Shown here in pieces: positions 34,737-48,700 of a stretch of 64,000 bases of DNA (its first letter is position 1; every line of letters starts with the position of its first letter). The notes under the pieces were generated by a model, which was not told the origin of the DNA, did not search any database, and saw only the letters and a list, made by a program, of their open reading frames with translations. Position numbers and translations under genes: made by a program. This DNA comes from Penicillus capitatus (taxonomy: Eukaryota; Chlorophyta). The stretch spans positions 682,001 to 746,000 of the forward strand of contig OZ287696.1 of the NCBI GenBank assembly GCA_965649825.1. Reading direction: 5' to 3'.

Positions 34737-37700
34737 TCAATTGCCGGATGAGGTTGGCTGCACCTCAGACGGTGGACGGCCTCTTCTGGATCGTGCACGT
34801 TCTAGACGATCCATCATCTCATCGCGTTTCTAGACAAGTCACATATACCATGCTTGCAAAAGAGTGAGAAATTGACAAGACAGGCAGACCTTGAGAAACT
34901 CTCGTGCATGAGGGGTGACACACTTGGGATTCTCCGGAACGTGGACTTTCGCAGCTAGCTTATCAGCCTCACTATAGCCTGTTGATTTGCCAGGCCCTGA
35001 TCCTTGGTTCATGAGACGTGATCTGCACGAGGCGTTTCTCAGCTTCGGCTCACGATGGATGATATGTCCTACCTGATTTCGTCAACCAAGGCGTCTCGCG
35101 CTTTGTGTCCGCGGTGCCAGTTGGGAATGGTTAGCTTCAGTTCCTTCTCCATGAGAGGAATGGTCAGGCGTTGTGCACACACTTCTCCTCTTCGTGCCAG
35201 ACGGACATTAACGAAATGCAACACATCTTTCTCTTGTGCTGAACAGCAGCGATCAGTAACAGTGTCTGACGAGATGGTATATAGCAGGTACCCTTGTTGA
35301 CGGCATTGGCTGGCTGTTTTTGTCGCAGCATTCCGTTTGGAGATGCCTCATAGTCTTCATCATCCTCCGGTTCCGATTCAGAATCATCAGAAGAATCGCT
35401 CAGTCCATGTTTCTAATACAGAACCGTCAATCCCTTAGCCTTCTGACGAAACATGCGCAACGATTCTACCTCGTCATCTTGAACACCCTCGACCGCATCG
35501 GCATCGACTTGACCGTTCTGTTCTCGCAGCATCACATTGATCGTCTCTAAACACATTCTCCACTCCAACACGGTTTTGTGGAATGGAAGTCGTACTCCTT
35601 CTGTTAGGAGTTGTGGCGACATCGTTGATTTGCTGCAACAGATCTTCCACATCGGAATCGCTCTGGAGAAACATCGATCGCTAAGTGTGCGCGAGTGTTG
35701 CTGTCGCCTGACCTTGTCCTGTGCCTGTTGAGATGGTCCAAACTTTGACGAAAGAGAGACGGCGGCGACGGCTGCGGCTTCTGCTCTGACGAGATTTCTT
35801 CTCAAGGCCTGGATCTCTTGTGTCATGATTTCCAGTTTCTCTTGCAGTTCTGTGGACTCTTCTGCCAATTGAGCATTGTCGTTGTAGTATTCATTCGCTT
35901 GGACCTTCTGGTCACTGGCGAGCTTGAAAAGAATCTTCAGTAGGCTCCTAGCTTCGGCAACGGTGCGAATGCCGTTCCATCTCTTGACATCGTTGACAGA
36001 CCCAATGCGTTCTTCACTACCGCGTGCCTGCTCATACATCTTCTGGACTTCAGCAATCTGTGAGCTATGATGCGCAATTTTGGCCTCCAATTCACTCTTC
36101 CTCTTCTGCAATGTTTGATGGGTTTCGGCCAGACGAACAGGAACGTGATCGCCAGCAGTTGCTCCTTGCACATGTTCCAGGCGTTTCTCGATCTCAAACA
36201 TTTGCCTATGACACCACAGATCAGCATTCCACTCCACGAGTCGTCAAAATACGAATGACCTGGAAGCGTGCTTTCTCTGCTCGACTTCGCCATCCAAGAC
36301 ACGTTTCAGGACAAGACTCTGGTCGAACAGGTCAAGAAAGAAGAGGGAGGGAAAGAGGATACCTGATTGCAACTATCAAGTTCCTGTTCCAGCCACTCCA
36401 GACGCGCCTTGTCATCTCTGAGGACAGATCCACCCTGATTCGTTGGCGTCTCGCTATTTGTCCGACGATTCTTATTTTCTGACTGATTTCTGTTGCTGGA
36501 ACTTATCTCCTGCGACAGACATCTTCACTGTATCCATCATTCTTTGATGCAATCGGATGGTGGACCTTCAGTCTTCTTCTAGCAGCTTCAGCTTCTTCTG
36601 TCTTTCTTCTGAGCACAGTCTGCTGCTTGCTATGGAGGGCTTCAATCCTCTGCAGTTTTGCTTGGGCCACACGATTCTACACACGCCATACAGCGCCATG
36701 AATCCCACACCCCATTTTACCTGTTTCTTCAGATGCATCATCTCTCTTTCCTTCATTTTCATCTTATCATTATGTTCTTTGTTCTTCAGTTCAATCTGTT
36801 TGTGAAGTTTGACCTGTACACAGACATACAGTGCTCGCTCACACCTGCAGCTCCCGTTCCATGGTCATCACACCTTTTGTGCCTTGATGCGTTCGACATC
36901 AGATCGGAGCTTGGAGCAAGCATCCTCTGTCTTGCGCTTCAGTCTCTCCAGTTTCATAAATTCTTTCTCCTTCTTCTTGAGCTCTTTGAGTTCCTCGTCC
37001 TTCTCCTTTAGCTGATGACGATAATGCTCTTCCAATCTGAGCTGCTCCTCGTGTGACATCGCCTTCATGTTTTGTAACTTCTGCAAGACATGTCACATCA
37101 TGGTGAGTGACGTCGAGAGTCGTGGGAGTGATGATGTGACGGACCATTGCCAAATCTTGTCGCTCCTTCTCAAGCTTGGTCCGCTTATTCTCAAGGCTTC
37201 GGAGCTGTTTCTCAAATTGCTGACGAATGGCTTCGACCTGTGTCGAACTGGCCGTCACTTTCTTAATCTGCATCTCCTTCATTTCCAAACTCCTCTCCAG
37301 TGTCACCAACTCCTCTCCCAAACGCTGTTGCTCCAATCTACACCACAGAAATCCCAAACACCATCACTCTTGCCGACAGAATACCGACAGACCTGTATGC
37401 CTCCTCTTCGGCAGCAACCATCTGTGCACTGACGAGATCCTGATCCACGTCTTCGAGTTCAGGAATCTGCATGTAGGTTGTTGATCTCTGGAATGGCATG
37501 GAACTGTGACTGGGTGTCTGTCCCATCGAAGCACGTTGCATGAAATCATGTGAAATGGCTTTGAGATCTTTTAGTGTGTGATTCTCTTGCTCCAGTTCTG
37601 CAATTCTGTCGAGATATCCTTGAATCACATCCTCGCTGCCCATGTTGTCCAGCGTCTCTTCTGGATCTGGCAGCTCGACGCCATCGGCCTCCAACTGATC

Positions 37701-39388
37701 GAGCTTCTTCTTGAGCTGATTGTATTTCATATTGAATGTATCGCACTTGCACTGGGCATCGACTTGGCGCACTCTCGATTCCTTGGCATCCCTCAAAGCA
37801 GATTCCTGAACAGGCACATGCATTCGATGAGATGCAGCTGTCACATCAAAGCAGCTGTCAACAAACCAGTTGAATCTTGAGACGGGCGTTTTCAGACTCG
37901 AGTTGCTTTCTCTGTTTCTCAGAATTCTCGAGCTCTTCTTGTAAGTAAGGATCGGGTACGCCCAACTGAATCTCTTCTCCGTTTCCTGCTTTCTTGTACA
38001 TTGCCAACTCGCTTCTGGCCAACGCCAATTGCTGTCTGAGGTAAGCAAATTGAGCAGCAACGGGATCTCTGTTCACCACAGGCTTATTCTTAATGGCACG
38101 TGCCTGATTAGCGTATCTAAAAACAGAACCGACCATGAGAGGTGCAGATAAAGACAGCCACAGAGGCAGACCGTAATGTATTTATACTCTCTTCCATATT
38201 TATGTCTGCAGGACTGACACATGCAATCATCACCGTTCGGCTATTGCCTCCCAACGAGTCTTGCAGCAGTCGTGTCAACTTGCTATCTCTGTAGGGAACG
38301 TGGCGGTGATGCTCTACTAACGAACTGATGACTTTTCCCAATGCCAAGAGGCCTTTATTGATATCGATGCCTTCTTTAAGTCTCTGTCCCTCTGCCTTGG
38401 TTCTCTTGGCCCTTTCACTCCCAGCCAAATCTACCAAGTGCATTTTTGCAGTGAGAAAATCATCCACCACATCTTCCTCATGAGCCGTCGTCTCTTCTTC
38501 CTCATCACTGTTTTTCTGACAGTCATCTGTTAAGGAGACTTGTTTCCTTTGCTCCAGAGTGATGGTAAAAATGGCATGAGAACGACTGGAACGGGAGTTC
38601 ATGTTGGTGGATGCCGTTGCTCGAAATTGAGATCCTTGCGAAAGCAATTCGCCTGTTTGCTCTTTGGATGTCACTTCACGTTCCGTAGCTCCTGCGAGAC
38701 ACACCCCGCCTCCGGGCATCTCACGTACAGATACCGATGTTGTGCGATTCAATTTGGCTTGATTTTCGCCAAAGACAAGCAAATCACGAATCTCTTCCTG
38801 CACACACCAACCGTGATACCGTCAGCCATTCGCACATGCAGACGTGTGCACTGTGCGTCGTACTTTGTGAATTTCGACGAAGCTGGCACGGACGGTGCAT
38901 TCAACGAGTGGCATTGTCTTGATTCTGTCGAAGATCTGATCTAGAACAGAGGGAATGACGCCTACAGCTGCCTGGCCGGGTGTAAAGGCTGAGCCCATCG
39001 TATAGGTCTTGCCAGAACCCGTTTGTCCATAAGCCAGCACAGTCGCATTATATCCCTTAAAAAGTGCCTCCACAAGTGGATGGATACAGTCGGGGAATAG
39101 GTTCTGTGGTGGAGAGGCATTACACGAGCCGTAGACGCGGTCGAACAAGAAGTTCTTTCCGCAAGCAGAGACCTACAACGAGATATTCCTGCGCCACAGC
39201 AAGACGTCGCTTGGCATCACTTGGGCGAGCCCGGCGTCAACGTCAAGACATTCTTGACAGCCTTCCACCAATTCGTTGCCGATGAGTGGACGAATATTGA
39301 CGGCGACACAGACAGAGCATTCCTCTTCTTTCTCTGTCGATTTTGATATGATTTCAGGATTTGCGGCAGACGGATTTTCTGCGTCCAT
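34737..39388 (-). CDS. Kinesin-4 family-like motor with long coiled-coil tail
   Basis: Plus-end-directed microtubule motor resembling KIF4/chromokinesin. The N-terminal motor starts [12 protein letters not shown] and contains ATP-binding [15 protein letters not shown], switch [14 protein letters not shown], switch [35 protein letters not shown] and [37 protein letters not shown], assembled across an intron, is the neck junction typical of kinesin-4. A tail of several hundred residues is heptad rich ([20 protein letters not shown]). The usual open frame stops at 35413, but an in-phase 54-nt intron after VQDDE continues to [20 protein letters not shown], and further in-phase exons run to [20 protein letters not shown] with the stop at 34737. 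That extended tail is my inference. No KIF4 Cys-rich cluster was seen. It converges with the P4-ATPase gene. Confidence 0.85.
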
Positions 39389-39421
39389 GGTAAAACGAAG
39401 ACGGGACGCAGTGAGTGGAAG

Positions 39422-40838
39422 TTAATGGCAATACACAGAACCCATCATCATGTCCACATCGTCCAAAATCTTCACCAAAACTTCTTTTTCCATGGCTGTG
39501 CCGTAGAGATGCACAGAAAAGCGTTCTTTGCCTTCGGGCTTCAACTCGACCGTCGAGGAATGATCATGGTGACGGACATGAAGAGAAGAAGGGGTATGTC
39601 GTGTGACATCCCATGGACCATGGGCACGCATCGTCTGTTGGATAACGGACAGCAATCGATCCAACGAATTGCCGCCACTCTACACAGCGTCGCCCAGTAG
39701 GAGGGAGAAGAAGAGAGGAGGGTGAACGTGGAGGATGTGGGTGGAAGGGAGAATGGGTTTAAGTGGTTTGTCATCTGTGTTTTTGGCGACGAAAGACCAA
39801 GCAATGGCCCATCGTGTCATTTTCCCTTGCTCGAAGGTGGTGGTCCTCAGAGCCGCCGGGCCGATGGTGTAAAGCATTTTCCGAATCTGTGCGTCCAGCA
39901 TCTCTTCGAGAGGGGCGAAAAGGAATGCGCATGACTTACTGTTTTGAATGTGGACTTCTTTCCCATCATAGCGGAATACCACACAATCTGATCGCCCAGT
40001 GTGATGCTCTCTTGGACCATCTTCTTGACAAAGGCGCCTTCGCCACCTGGCGGGAGAGGTTTCATTTTTGTTAAGTGGTTGGATAAACCTGGATAGACCA
40101 TTTCTGCAGAAGTGCCGCCGAATGCCGTCTTCTGATTCTGTCCTGCTTCTTCGATGCTTGTGAAGAACGGCGGATTGCTCATAGAGAAATCAAATGGTCC
40201 GTGCTTCTGTGCCACAGGAATCAGAATCTCTTGTGTATCTTCGGATACTTTCACAATACGAATCGCATCACGGAATCTCATATTCCTGTTAACGTTCTGT
40301 TGGGCATGATACACGGCGACGTCGGTAATATCACTTCCCACGAAATGCCAACCGTACATCGAAGCGCCCAACAAAGGGTAGATACAATTGGCCCCGCAAC
40401 CAACATCCAACCCAACAATCCTCTTCTCTGTTACCCACGACAGGTCTGGTTTGTTGCGGAGGATCGGCAGATGTGTACCGGGAGACGGTTTCGTAAGCTG
40501 CAGCAGGTCGTGCATCCAGACGAGGTATTTTGCTCGGCATGGGACTGGAGGTACCAACTGACCCACGGGTATGTCCCACTCCACATTGTAGTACTCCTTC
40601 AGCAGCACCTTTGTGAGCTCCACTGTTCCTCGAGGGTCTGAAAAATCCATCGAGAAAGAACCCTCTGTCGACATACTTCTTAAACACACATTCTCGCAAT
40701 GCATCGAAGCGGACCTCTCATTCTCCATGTGTAAGACTGAAGCGAGGGATATTTTCCCCTCAGCTTCGCAAAATCCGCAGGACTGTGAACAAATTCAGCA
40801 AATGCATGATGCGTCGGATGCAGCAGCTGTCCTGTAAA
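39422..40838 (-). CDS. METTL16-like RNA N6-adenosine methyltransferase
   Basis: SAM-dependent methyltransferase of the METTL16/METT10D family, which modifies U6 snRNA and other RNAs. Sequence landmarks: an N-terminal PADFAKLRGKYPSLQ joined through an in-phase 56-nt intron to SMSTEGSFSMDFSDPRGTVE, then SAM-binding IVGLDVGCGANCIYPLLGA, FVGSDITDVAVYHAQQNV and the catalytic FDFSMSNPPFF (NPPF). FGGTSAEMVYPG, WYSAMMGKKSTF and FEQGKMTRWAIAWSF follow. The last exon ends DDVDMMMGSVYCH. The 5' end is unresolved: the frame before PADFAKL runs open to GQLLHPTHHAF without an ATG, and a splice acceptor sits at about 40832, so a first exon may overlap the neighbouring SPF30-like gene. Next to the kinesin gene, same strand. 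Confidence 0.82.
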
Positions 40839-40854
40839 ACCATCGTGTCTTCTC

Positions 40855-41264
40855 TTATGCGATATCCGATTGGAGTTTTCTGAACAGCGCGGCCTCTGGC
40901 AGATAAGATGGCGACAGATAGGACATGCCTGAAGCATTGTCATCTGTCTCCATGGTGTCGTCGTTGGTGTCGTCGTCTTGATCGGTAGGCAATTCATCGA
41001 GCACATCCAATGTATCTTTTATGGCATCTTCGATTTCTCTTTTAACCTTTGAGGCTCATCGTTCAATAATATGCACTCTTGCAGAGATGGTCATGCTTTT
41101 AGAGTCTCTTCCGTTTTGTCTTGACGTGACAGAAGAGCGAGATCTTCTTGGTATCTTTGAAGGGCCGCTCTCAGCTCTGCCTCCTGTGACGTTGATTCAG
41201 TATCAGGCGATGGAGACGTTGAGACGTACCATCGTCGAATGACCTTCGCTCGAAAAGACGTCAT
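40855..41264 (-). CDS. SPF30/SMNDC1-like N-terminal coiled-coil protein without Tudor domain
   Basis: Three exons (41264-41244, 41183-41097, 41046-40855) join in phase into a 99-residue protein. It starts MTSFRAK, then EAELRAALQRYQEDLALLSR and KVKREIEDAIKDTLDVLDEL, the helical pattern at the N-terminus of the splicing factor SPF30 (SMNDC1). An acidic stretch follows (TDQDDDTNDDTMETDDN) and the end is LFRKLQSDIA. No Tudor domain is encoded before the stop, so it is shorter than SPF30. Intron 1 is GT-AG (60 nt); intron 2 is GC-AG (50 nt). The family assignment is tentative; the gene structure is firmer. It could be a diverged or truncated splicing factor. Confidence 0.55.
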
Positions 41265-41350
41265 GTGTTCGTTGTTTGCAAAGGATGTGACGCGTCGCGC
41301 CGCGCCGCGCGTCCTACAAAAGCGACGTCCCTTCGAATCTTCGCTTGAAG

Positions 41351-42403
41351 ATGGTTCTCGAAGATGTCACGAGAGAAGTAACCGACGCCGAGTCCAATGC
41401 CGAAAATCAAAAGAGTTCGCTATCGGGGACAACTGCACGACGCGGCATCAGCCCAAGTCGACGGAGCACAGTGATCACATGTCATTGCACATTTCTTTCT
41501 CCCGACGTTTTGATCGTGTCGCAGCGTCAAGACACAAAGAGTTTTCGAGAGACGACGGATGATGAAACGAGTATATCGCTGGCTTCGACGCTTCCCTGTC
41601 GGCGCCGATCTCGATCGGATCCTGAAGTGGTTCGGCGCCTTTCGACGGAGAAACCGAAACGTCGACGAGAATCGCAATCGATTGTCGACGATCGGCCGAT
41701 CGAAAACGCATCGTCCCGGTCGAAGGCTTTTCCTTCTTGCGATGTTGTTCGTTCGGATATGACACGCTGCTCCTTGATGGATGTCTTGGCGACCGTGAGA
41801 GAAGACGAAAGAACGTTTCCCGATGGGTACGCTTTTGTCCAAAGCTGATTCTGATCGATGATCGTAGCTACTCGATGGAATCATGCGCCTCCCTGGACGA
41901 TCTTCGGCTGCATCGTATCCATGATCGCTTCGCCGAACACGGCAGCCATCTCAGTTTGAACAAGATTCGACATTACACTGTGACGTGACGTTCACATGTA
42001 CAGGTTCACTCGATGCCTTGAATCACAACTACTGTGGTAACCTCAAGGCTGCGATGCTGAAGTTTCTGGATACCGTTGTCGGATACATTCTCTATGTTCA
42101 GACTCCCGCGCATTTGGGTGAGAATTGCAGGGAGCCATCGCCAAGTGATCTTCTGTACTAGGTGTGACAAGTGCCTCTCCTTTAGACTGTCTGTTGAGTA
42201 TATGGATGATTCCGGAGTATCAGATGCGCGATCTCGAGAAGTACGTTTTGCACTGGTGGCTGCGCCATGAAGTGAGAAGTGTGAAGCACTTCACTGTGAG
42301 ATCAGCTGGGCCAGACACCAGAGCATGGCTCCAAGCCGAAGGATACAAACGGCCCAAGATCACTCACGCCGCAGATCATGAAGACTACATTGCCATGATA
42401 TAG
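41351..42403 (+). CDS. Unassigned protein with disordered N-terminus and globular C-terminus
   Basis: I do not recognise the family. The first exon (ATG at 41351) gives an Arg/Ser-rich region with MVLEDVTREVTDAESNAENQ and SMLDVLATV-like sequence toward its end. An in-phase intron beginning at 41827 leads to YSMESCASLDDLRLH; then a probable 88-nt intron reaches SLDALNHNYCGNLKAAMLKF and LDTVVGYILYVQTPAHL. A 45-nt intron joins GVTSASPLDCLLSIWMIPEY and the C-terminus QAEGYKRPKITHAADHEDYI. The conserved-looking core is about 120 residues. The helix-plus-WxxR pattern is weakly reminiscent of p31comet-like HORMA proteins, but this is only a guess. Confidence 0.55.
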
Positions 42404-42707
42404 AATAGAAAACAGAGACTAGAAGAAGAAAAGCATGATGACAACACATATATAGCACAACGCGAATTTCTTTGTACAAGACTCAGGGGTGATGTGAGTG
42501 GCATTGGAACTGGTGATGGAGGAAGGGCACATCATTCGCAGGAGGGATATGTGCTGAATGAACACAGTGAAAATCCAATGATGTAGAAAAGCCAAAGATC
42601 TTCACGATTTTAGCATCCGAACAGCGTAATGCGCGTTTACATGATCGTTGTCTCCGTTGCGGAGATGCCACACAAAGGGCCCCAATGTTGATTGGATGCA
42701 TCTATTC

Positions 42708-44201
<1,494 letters not shown>

Positions 44202-44272
44202 CTCAAGAACAACGACGGTGCGCGCACCGTCGTCTCCTTATCATATGTCTCCGTCGCATTCAGCGGACATTC
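44202..44272. promoter_or_regulatory. 71-bp divergent promoter, asd / RRP4
   Basis: The two start codons face away from each other across 71 bp, leaving almost no room for separate promoters; a shared element or promoters within coding sequence are implied. No TATA-like motif stands out. Confidence 0.45.
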
Positions 44273-45142
44273 ATGGAACTCAGCGAGGCCGATGCCGTCG
44301 ACGGTCTTCAGATCTGTTTCGAGAAAAGCCAAGAGCTTGGAGACGCGCCAACTTCGACCTTTGTCTGTATCGGCGATGTCATTGAGGAAGGCGATGTGTC
44401 TGAGTTGCTCAAGGGACACGGCACACAGTCTCTCAGCAACAAACTCGTCGCCACCGTCTGCGGCAGACTGGAACGCATTAACAAACTCGTTTCTGTGCGT
44501 CCCTTGAAGACGCGTTACCATGCAGAAGTGGGAGATGTCGTCATCGGTCGGATTGCGGGAATCGCCGGCGGTCAGTGGAAAGTCGATATCAATGCTCGAC
44601 AGGATGCCATGATGGGACTGTCGTCTGTCGTTGTTCCCGGTCATGTCCAAAGACGCAAAACAGCAGAGGATGAATCTAACATGCGACAGCTCTTTAGTGA
44701 GACAGATCTGATCAGCGCTGAGATCCAGACGGTACGCCACGACGGCGGAATTCAGTTGCATACCAGAAGTGAAAAGTATGGGAAACTGGGAAAGGGCCAA
44801 GTGGTGAACGTCTCTGCCAGTCTGGTCCTGCGTCAGCGACAACATTTTCATACGCTGGACGATATTGGTGTGACAGTGATCTTTGGATGTAATGGAATGG
44901 TGTGGGTTCGGCCAACGGAAGAAGAGGAAGTCCCATCAGCGAAGGAAGCGATGCAGAATGTCTCGCGGCTCTGTGCTGCAGTGAAAGCAGTGGAGAGGCT
45001 TTGTCTGCCTATCTACCTGTCTTCTGTCATTGCAGTCTATCATCTGTCCTTGGAAGCCGACGTTGATGTGCCGGACATGGAAGAACATCCGTTTTTGAGT
45101 GCCGTAGCGCAGGGGGCTCTGATGCAACGAATGCAGCAATGA
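44273..45142 (+). CDS. RRP4: Exosome complex subunit RRP4
   Basis: Cap subunit of the RNA exosome (human EXOSC2), which guides RNA into the 3'-5' degradation core. A single uninterrupted exon encodes 289 residues. Evidence in order: N-terminal domain with VCIGDVIEEG; VCGRLERINKLVSVRPLKTR; S1 domain YHAEVGDVVIGRIAGIAGGQ followed by WKVDINARQDAMMGLSS; the DLISAEIQTVRHDGGIQLHT strand pair; and the KH region GKLGKGQVVNVSASLV with IFGCNGMVWVRP. Length matches the family. It is the only intron-free full-length gene among those identified here, which may reflect chance or retro-derived history. The window also carries the exosome helicase MTR4. Confidence 0.92.
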   Translation: MELSEADAVDGLQICFEKSQELGDAPTSTFVCIGDVIEEGDVSELLKGHGTQSLSNKLVATVCGRLERINKLVSVRPLKTRYHAEVGDVVIGRIAGIAGGQWKVDINARQDAMMGLSSVVVPGHVQRRKTAEDESNMRQLFSETDLISAEIQTVRHDGGIQLHTRSEKYGKLGKGQVVNVSASLVLRQRQHFHTLDDIGVTVIFGCNGMVWVRPTEEEEVPSAKEAMQNVSRLCAAVKAVERLCLPIYLSSVIAVYHLSLEADVDVPDMEEHPFLSAVAQGALMQRMQQ

Positions 45143-45724
45143 TGCTGTGCGTCATGTAGACGATCATGACGAATGGAAGCTGTGGTGTATCCCTGTAACA
45201 ATGTCACTGAGATCACACTCTGTATTGAAAATTCCTGCAATCGATTACAGGCAACATGCTAATTATCAACAGAACACCGAGGCTTATTCTCAAACGCATA
45301 TCATTTGCGAAGCTCGTGCTCTAAAAAGTCAGGCTTCTTAAAAAGTGCGAGTCAGTCTTTCACATTTCGGTTCGAAGTGAAGTCGTTTGCGTTTTGGTGT
45401 CCTGGTGTCTTCCCGGAGCACGAATTGAAGTTCATTTTCCTAACTTGCACGAAAGAAGTCCTAGGAGATCTCTACCAAATCTACACCAAAAACTACCAGA
45501 ATCTCAGCACTGTGTGTGATACGAACAAATCAGATTTGTCACCAACACAGATCCTATTTATCTTTTCGATGTCAAAGTGGTTTGCTCCCAAGGGGACAAG
45601 CTGTGTCGAAGCAGAGGCTTCAAAAATCGGCACTACAACACTCGAATAACTAACTACCTGACAGTCGCCCGAAAAGTGTCCGATGAGAAGCATCATATAA
45701 AATACAATCATCATCTGACCCTAA
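45143..45724. other. Interval with one weak plus-strand reading frame
   Basis: A 114-codon frame at 45305-45649 contains KFIFLTCTKEVLGDLYQIYT and could be part of a gene, but no start, partner exon or family is evident. It sits just outside the right arm of the duplication. Confidence 0.35.
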
Positions 45725-48700
45725 ATGTTGATGAGAATATCCAACGCACCGTATCTACTGCGAAGTCTTGTGCGAACTTTGTTTTGTGATAAGGCAAGTA
45801 AGTGGCTTCTTAAGTTTCGTTCGGGGACGACCTTATGCCGAGTCTGTGCAGGTTACGACCGAATATGCAAGCACCGGATGAAGGACCCAGTGAAGTCGGA
45901 ATCCCCGCATCGGGAATAGGAGGAAGACCCTCTACCAAGCGCTTAACCGTCGGACAGCGCAATGACCCGAGACTTCTGCGTGCTGCCGCGATGAAATATA
46001 ATATCGACAGCACCAAATCGCTGGTGGTCGCGTACAACAAGACGACGGATAAAGACGAACGGGCCGTTCTCCTCAAATGGCTGCGCAAGTATGGCAGACG
46101 ACGCGAAGAATGTCTGAGGCTCGAGTCCGTTCTCGAGTACTCAGAATTGTCCAAAATCAAGTCCCGCTCCACACACGAAGACGACGTTCTGGAGGACTTA
46201 TTTCGGGGCCTCTGTTCCCGTCTCTGCCAAGGAGAGTTCCTCGAAACGTACACGGCTATCGCTCTCTGTAGGACGCTTACGCATGCCGATCCCTCCTCGT
46301 ATGGCGGCACTGCGCAGCTGGTCAACGTGACAAAGAAGCTTCTTGGCACTCTATCGCCACAGCCGAAGCTTACGAGAAAAAACTTTGCACAGTACGAAGC
46401 AACCTTTCAAGCACTACATCAAGCTTTCTTCCTGCTTCACATGTCCAATCGCAATGACATCGAAAGAAAAGAGAAGCAAGATCTCCGCCGGGCCATCGCG
46501 GCCAAGGAGAGTGAACTAGAGCTTTCGTGCAAGTACTACCCTCTGAGATTCCATTTAAATACTCTTCGGCAAGCAGTTGAACGCCTCGAGCTCAGAGATA
46601 CCCCGTCACACATAACACAAGCGATGCGATGCGTCGCTTGCGGACTGTATGTACTCCTCCACGTTTTCCACTGTTTCAGAAATCTGACAAGATGTGATAT
46701 CGATCCCGCGGCCATTGCCGATGCGTACGGAAAAAGCCAAGCCTATTTCGTCGACATGGGGGTATCGAGAAAAGCGTGGTTCGATTCGTTTCGAACTCTG
46801 ATGGCCGCAAGGCTATCTGCGTCGAAAACCGAAATGGATCTTGAGCATTTTGGCTTAGCATATCGCGCAGCAATAGAGGAACAACGAACGACGAGAGACA
46901 GAGAAGACTCGAAGGCATTGAGATTTGGCATCATCCAAGAGTTGGGTGTTCTTGTGAACAAGGGATCACCTGAGCACGTCTGCAGAGACGTCGCATTGAA
47001 GTTAACGGAACTCGTAGCGCGACAAGCTGTGGACGGAGGGTGGATTGATGACGACGATGTTTTGGTCGCACTGTCAGATGTCTTACGAGACACCGATGCA
47101 ATAACCGAATGCAACGAAGAGACCAAAGAAGCGCTTAGGGTCTTGTACGAATCATACAGGAGTGGTGCCTCGAAGGAATTGACGGAATTGATGAAAGCAA
47201 AAGACATGGAAGGCAGACATCGAACTGAAATCTCGCAAGCATTACAGGAGGAACGCGACCATTTGTGTACCAAGATTGGCAGAGACATGGGATATGTTCC
47301 ACCGGCTGTGATGAATTCAAACAAGGAAGACCTAAGGAGAACGTATATGAAAGACGACTTTGCAACGGTAACATCCCTGAAGGGGCAAGGTCATGTGAAC
47401 GAGAGTCTTGTTCTTGAAGGTGGCTTCTCTGTTCGAAGAAGGATCCCACAAACACGTCAAAGACATGAAGCACCACGTCGTTATCTACGAGGAGGTTGTA
47501 GAAGAGCGAAGAATCAAAGCAAGAGATGGTACGGACGAAGCTGTCCAGGGAGTGGAAGCGAGAGAGAGAGAAGGCCATCGGACCGCGAAAAGGATCAAGC
47601 AAAAGAATACTACGAGCAGAGGACGAAGGTCACAAAGCCCATCGCTCTTGACGACTTGTTCAAGCGAAGATCTCTCAAACCGGGAGATCCGGAAAGCGAA
47701 GTGCGGAGAGTCCTCATCTACGGAAACCCGGGATCCGGAAAGACGTGCATCACCAAAGTCGTCGCGAACAAATGGGCGTTGAGAGAAATGGCACGAGAGT
47801 TCAACGCCGTTTACGTGGTGCCGGTGAGAGTCTTGAACAGTGATGAGCCCAAGGGACAACAGTGGACGAGTCTCGAAGAAGTGATATCTCGAATTTGCTT
47901 CTCCAAGAGAAAACGCACTTCGGAGTACGAAGATTTGGCCCTCCAAATAGAAGATGACCTCGATAGTCCTTTAACGCTGCTCGTGGTCGATGGATTGGAT
48001 GAGGCGAATGACGACGCAAGGGAGATCGTGTCCACCATCTGGGAGCGTTCGTGCAAGGTCTTGTTCCTCTCTCGCCCCTACAACATGAGAAACATAAAAA
48101 CACGTGTCGACGTTCAAGTGGAGTGTCTCGGATTCAATGACGAGCAGTTGCGAGATTACATAGAGAGTGAACTGGCAGAGAACGAAGCCACAAACCTGAT
48201 CGAATCCCTCCAAAGCTCTACCGCCATGTGGGAGATGGCGCACATTCCGGTGACGGCGCACATCTTGTGTTCCTTGTCCAAGGACCACGGCACCGCAACG
48301 GAAGAACGAAGAAAGAGAGCGAGCATCTTTCAGATATACAAAGACATGGCAAACTACGTCTGGAAGAGGTTCAAGGAGAAGCCGGCGGCGAGGAACGTCA
48401 AGAGATGCGATCTCTTCGATGACCTGGAGAGAATCGCCTTCGAAACTCTTCGGAGTGGTTTGATTCTCATCCAACCAAGGCTCGTTATTGACTATGCAAC
48501 GTCTACAGACGCAGCTGGAATTTTCAAAGAAAGCGGCCTCCTATTGCTCGTGATGGAGGGTCGGCAGTATCAATTTCCTCACTTGACGTTTCAAGAGTAT
48601 TTTGCCATATCGGTACGTCACGAAGCAACAGCGACGTTGGATGGTATGGACCTTAATACGGTCATTCCTTCGGCTATCAATTTTTCGTCTGCACATGGAA

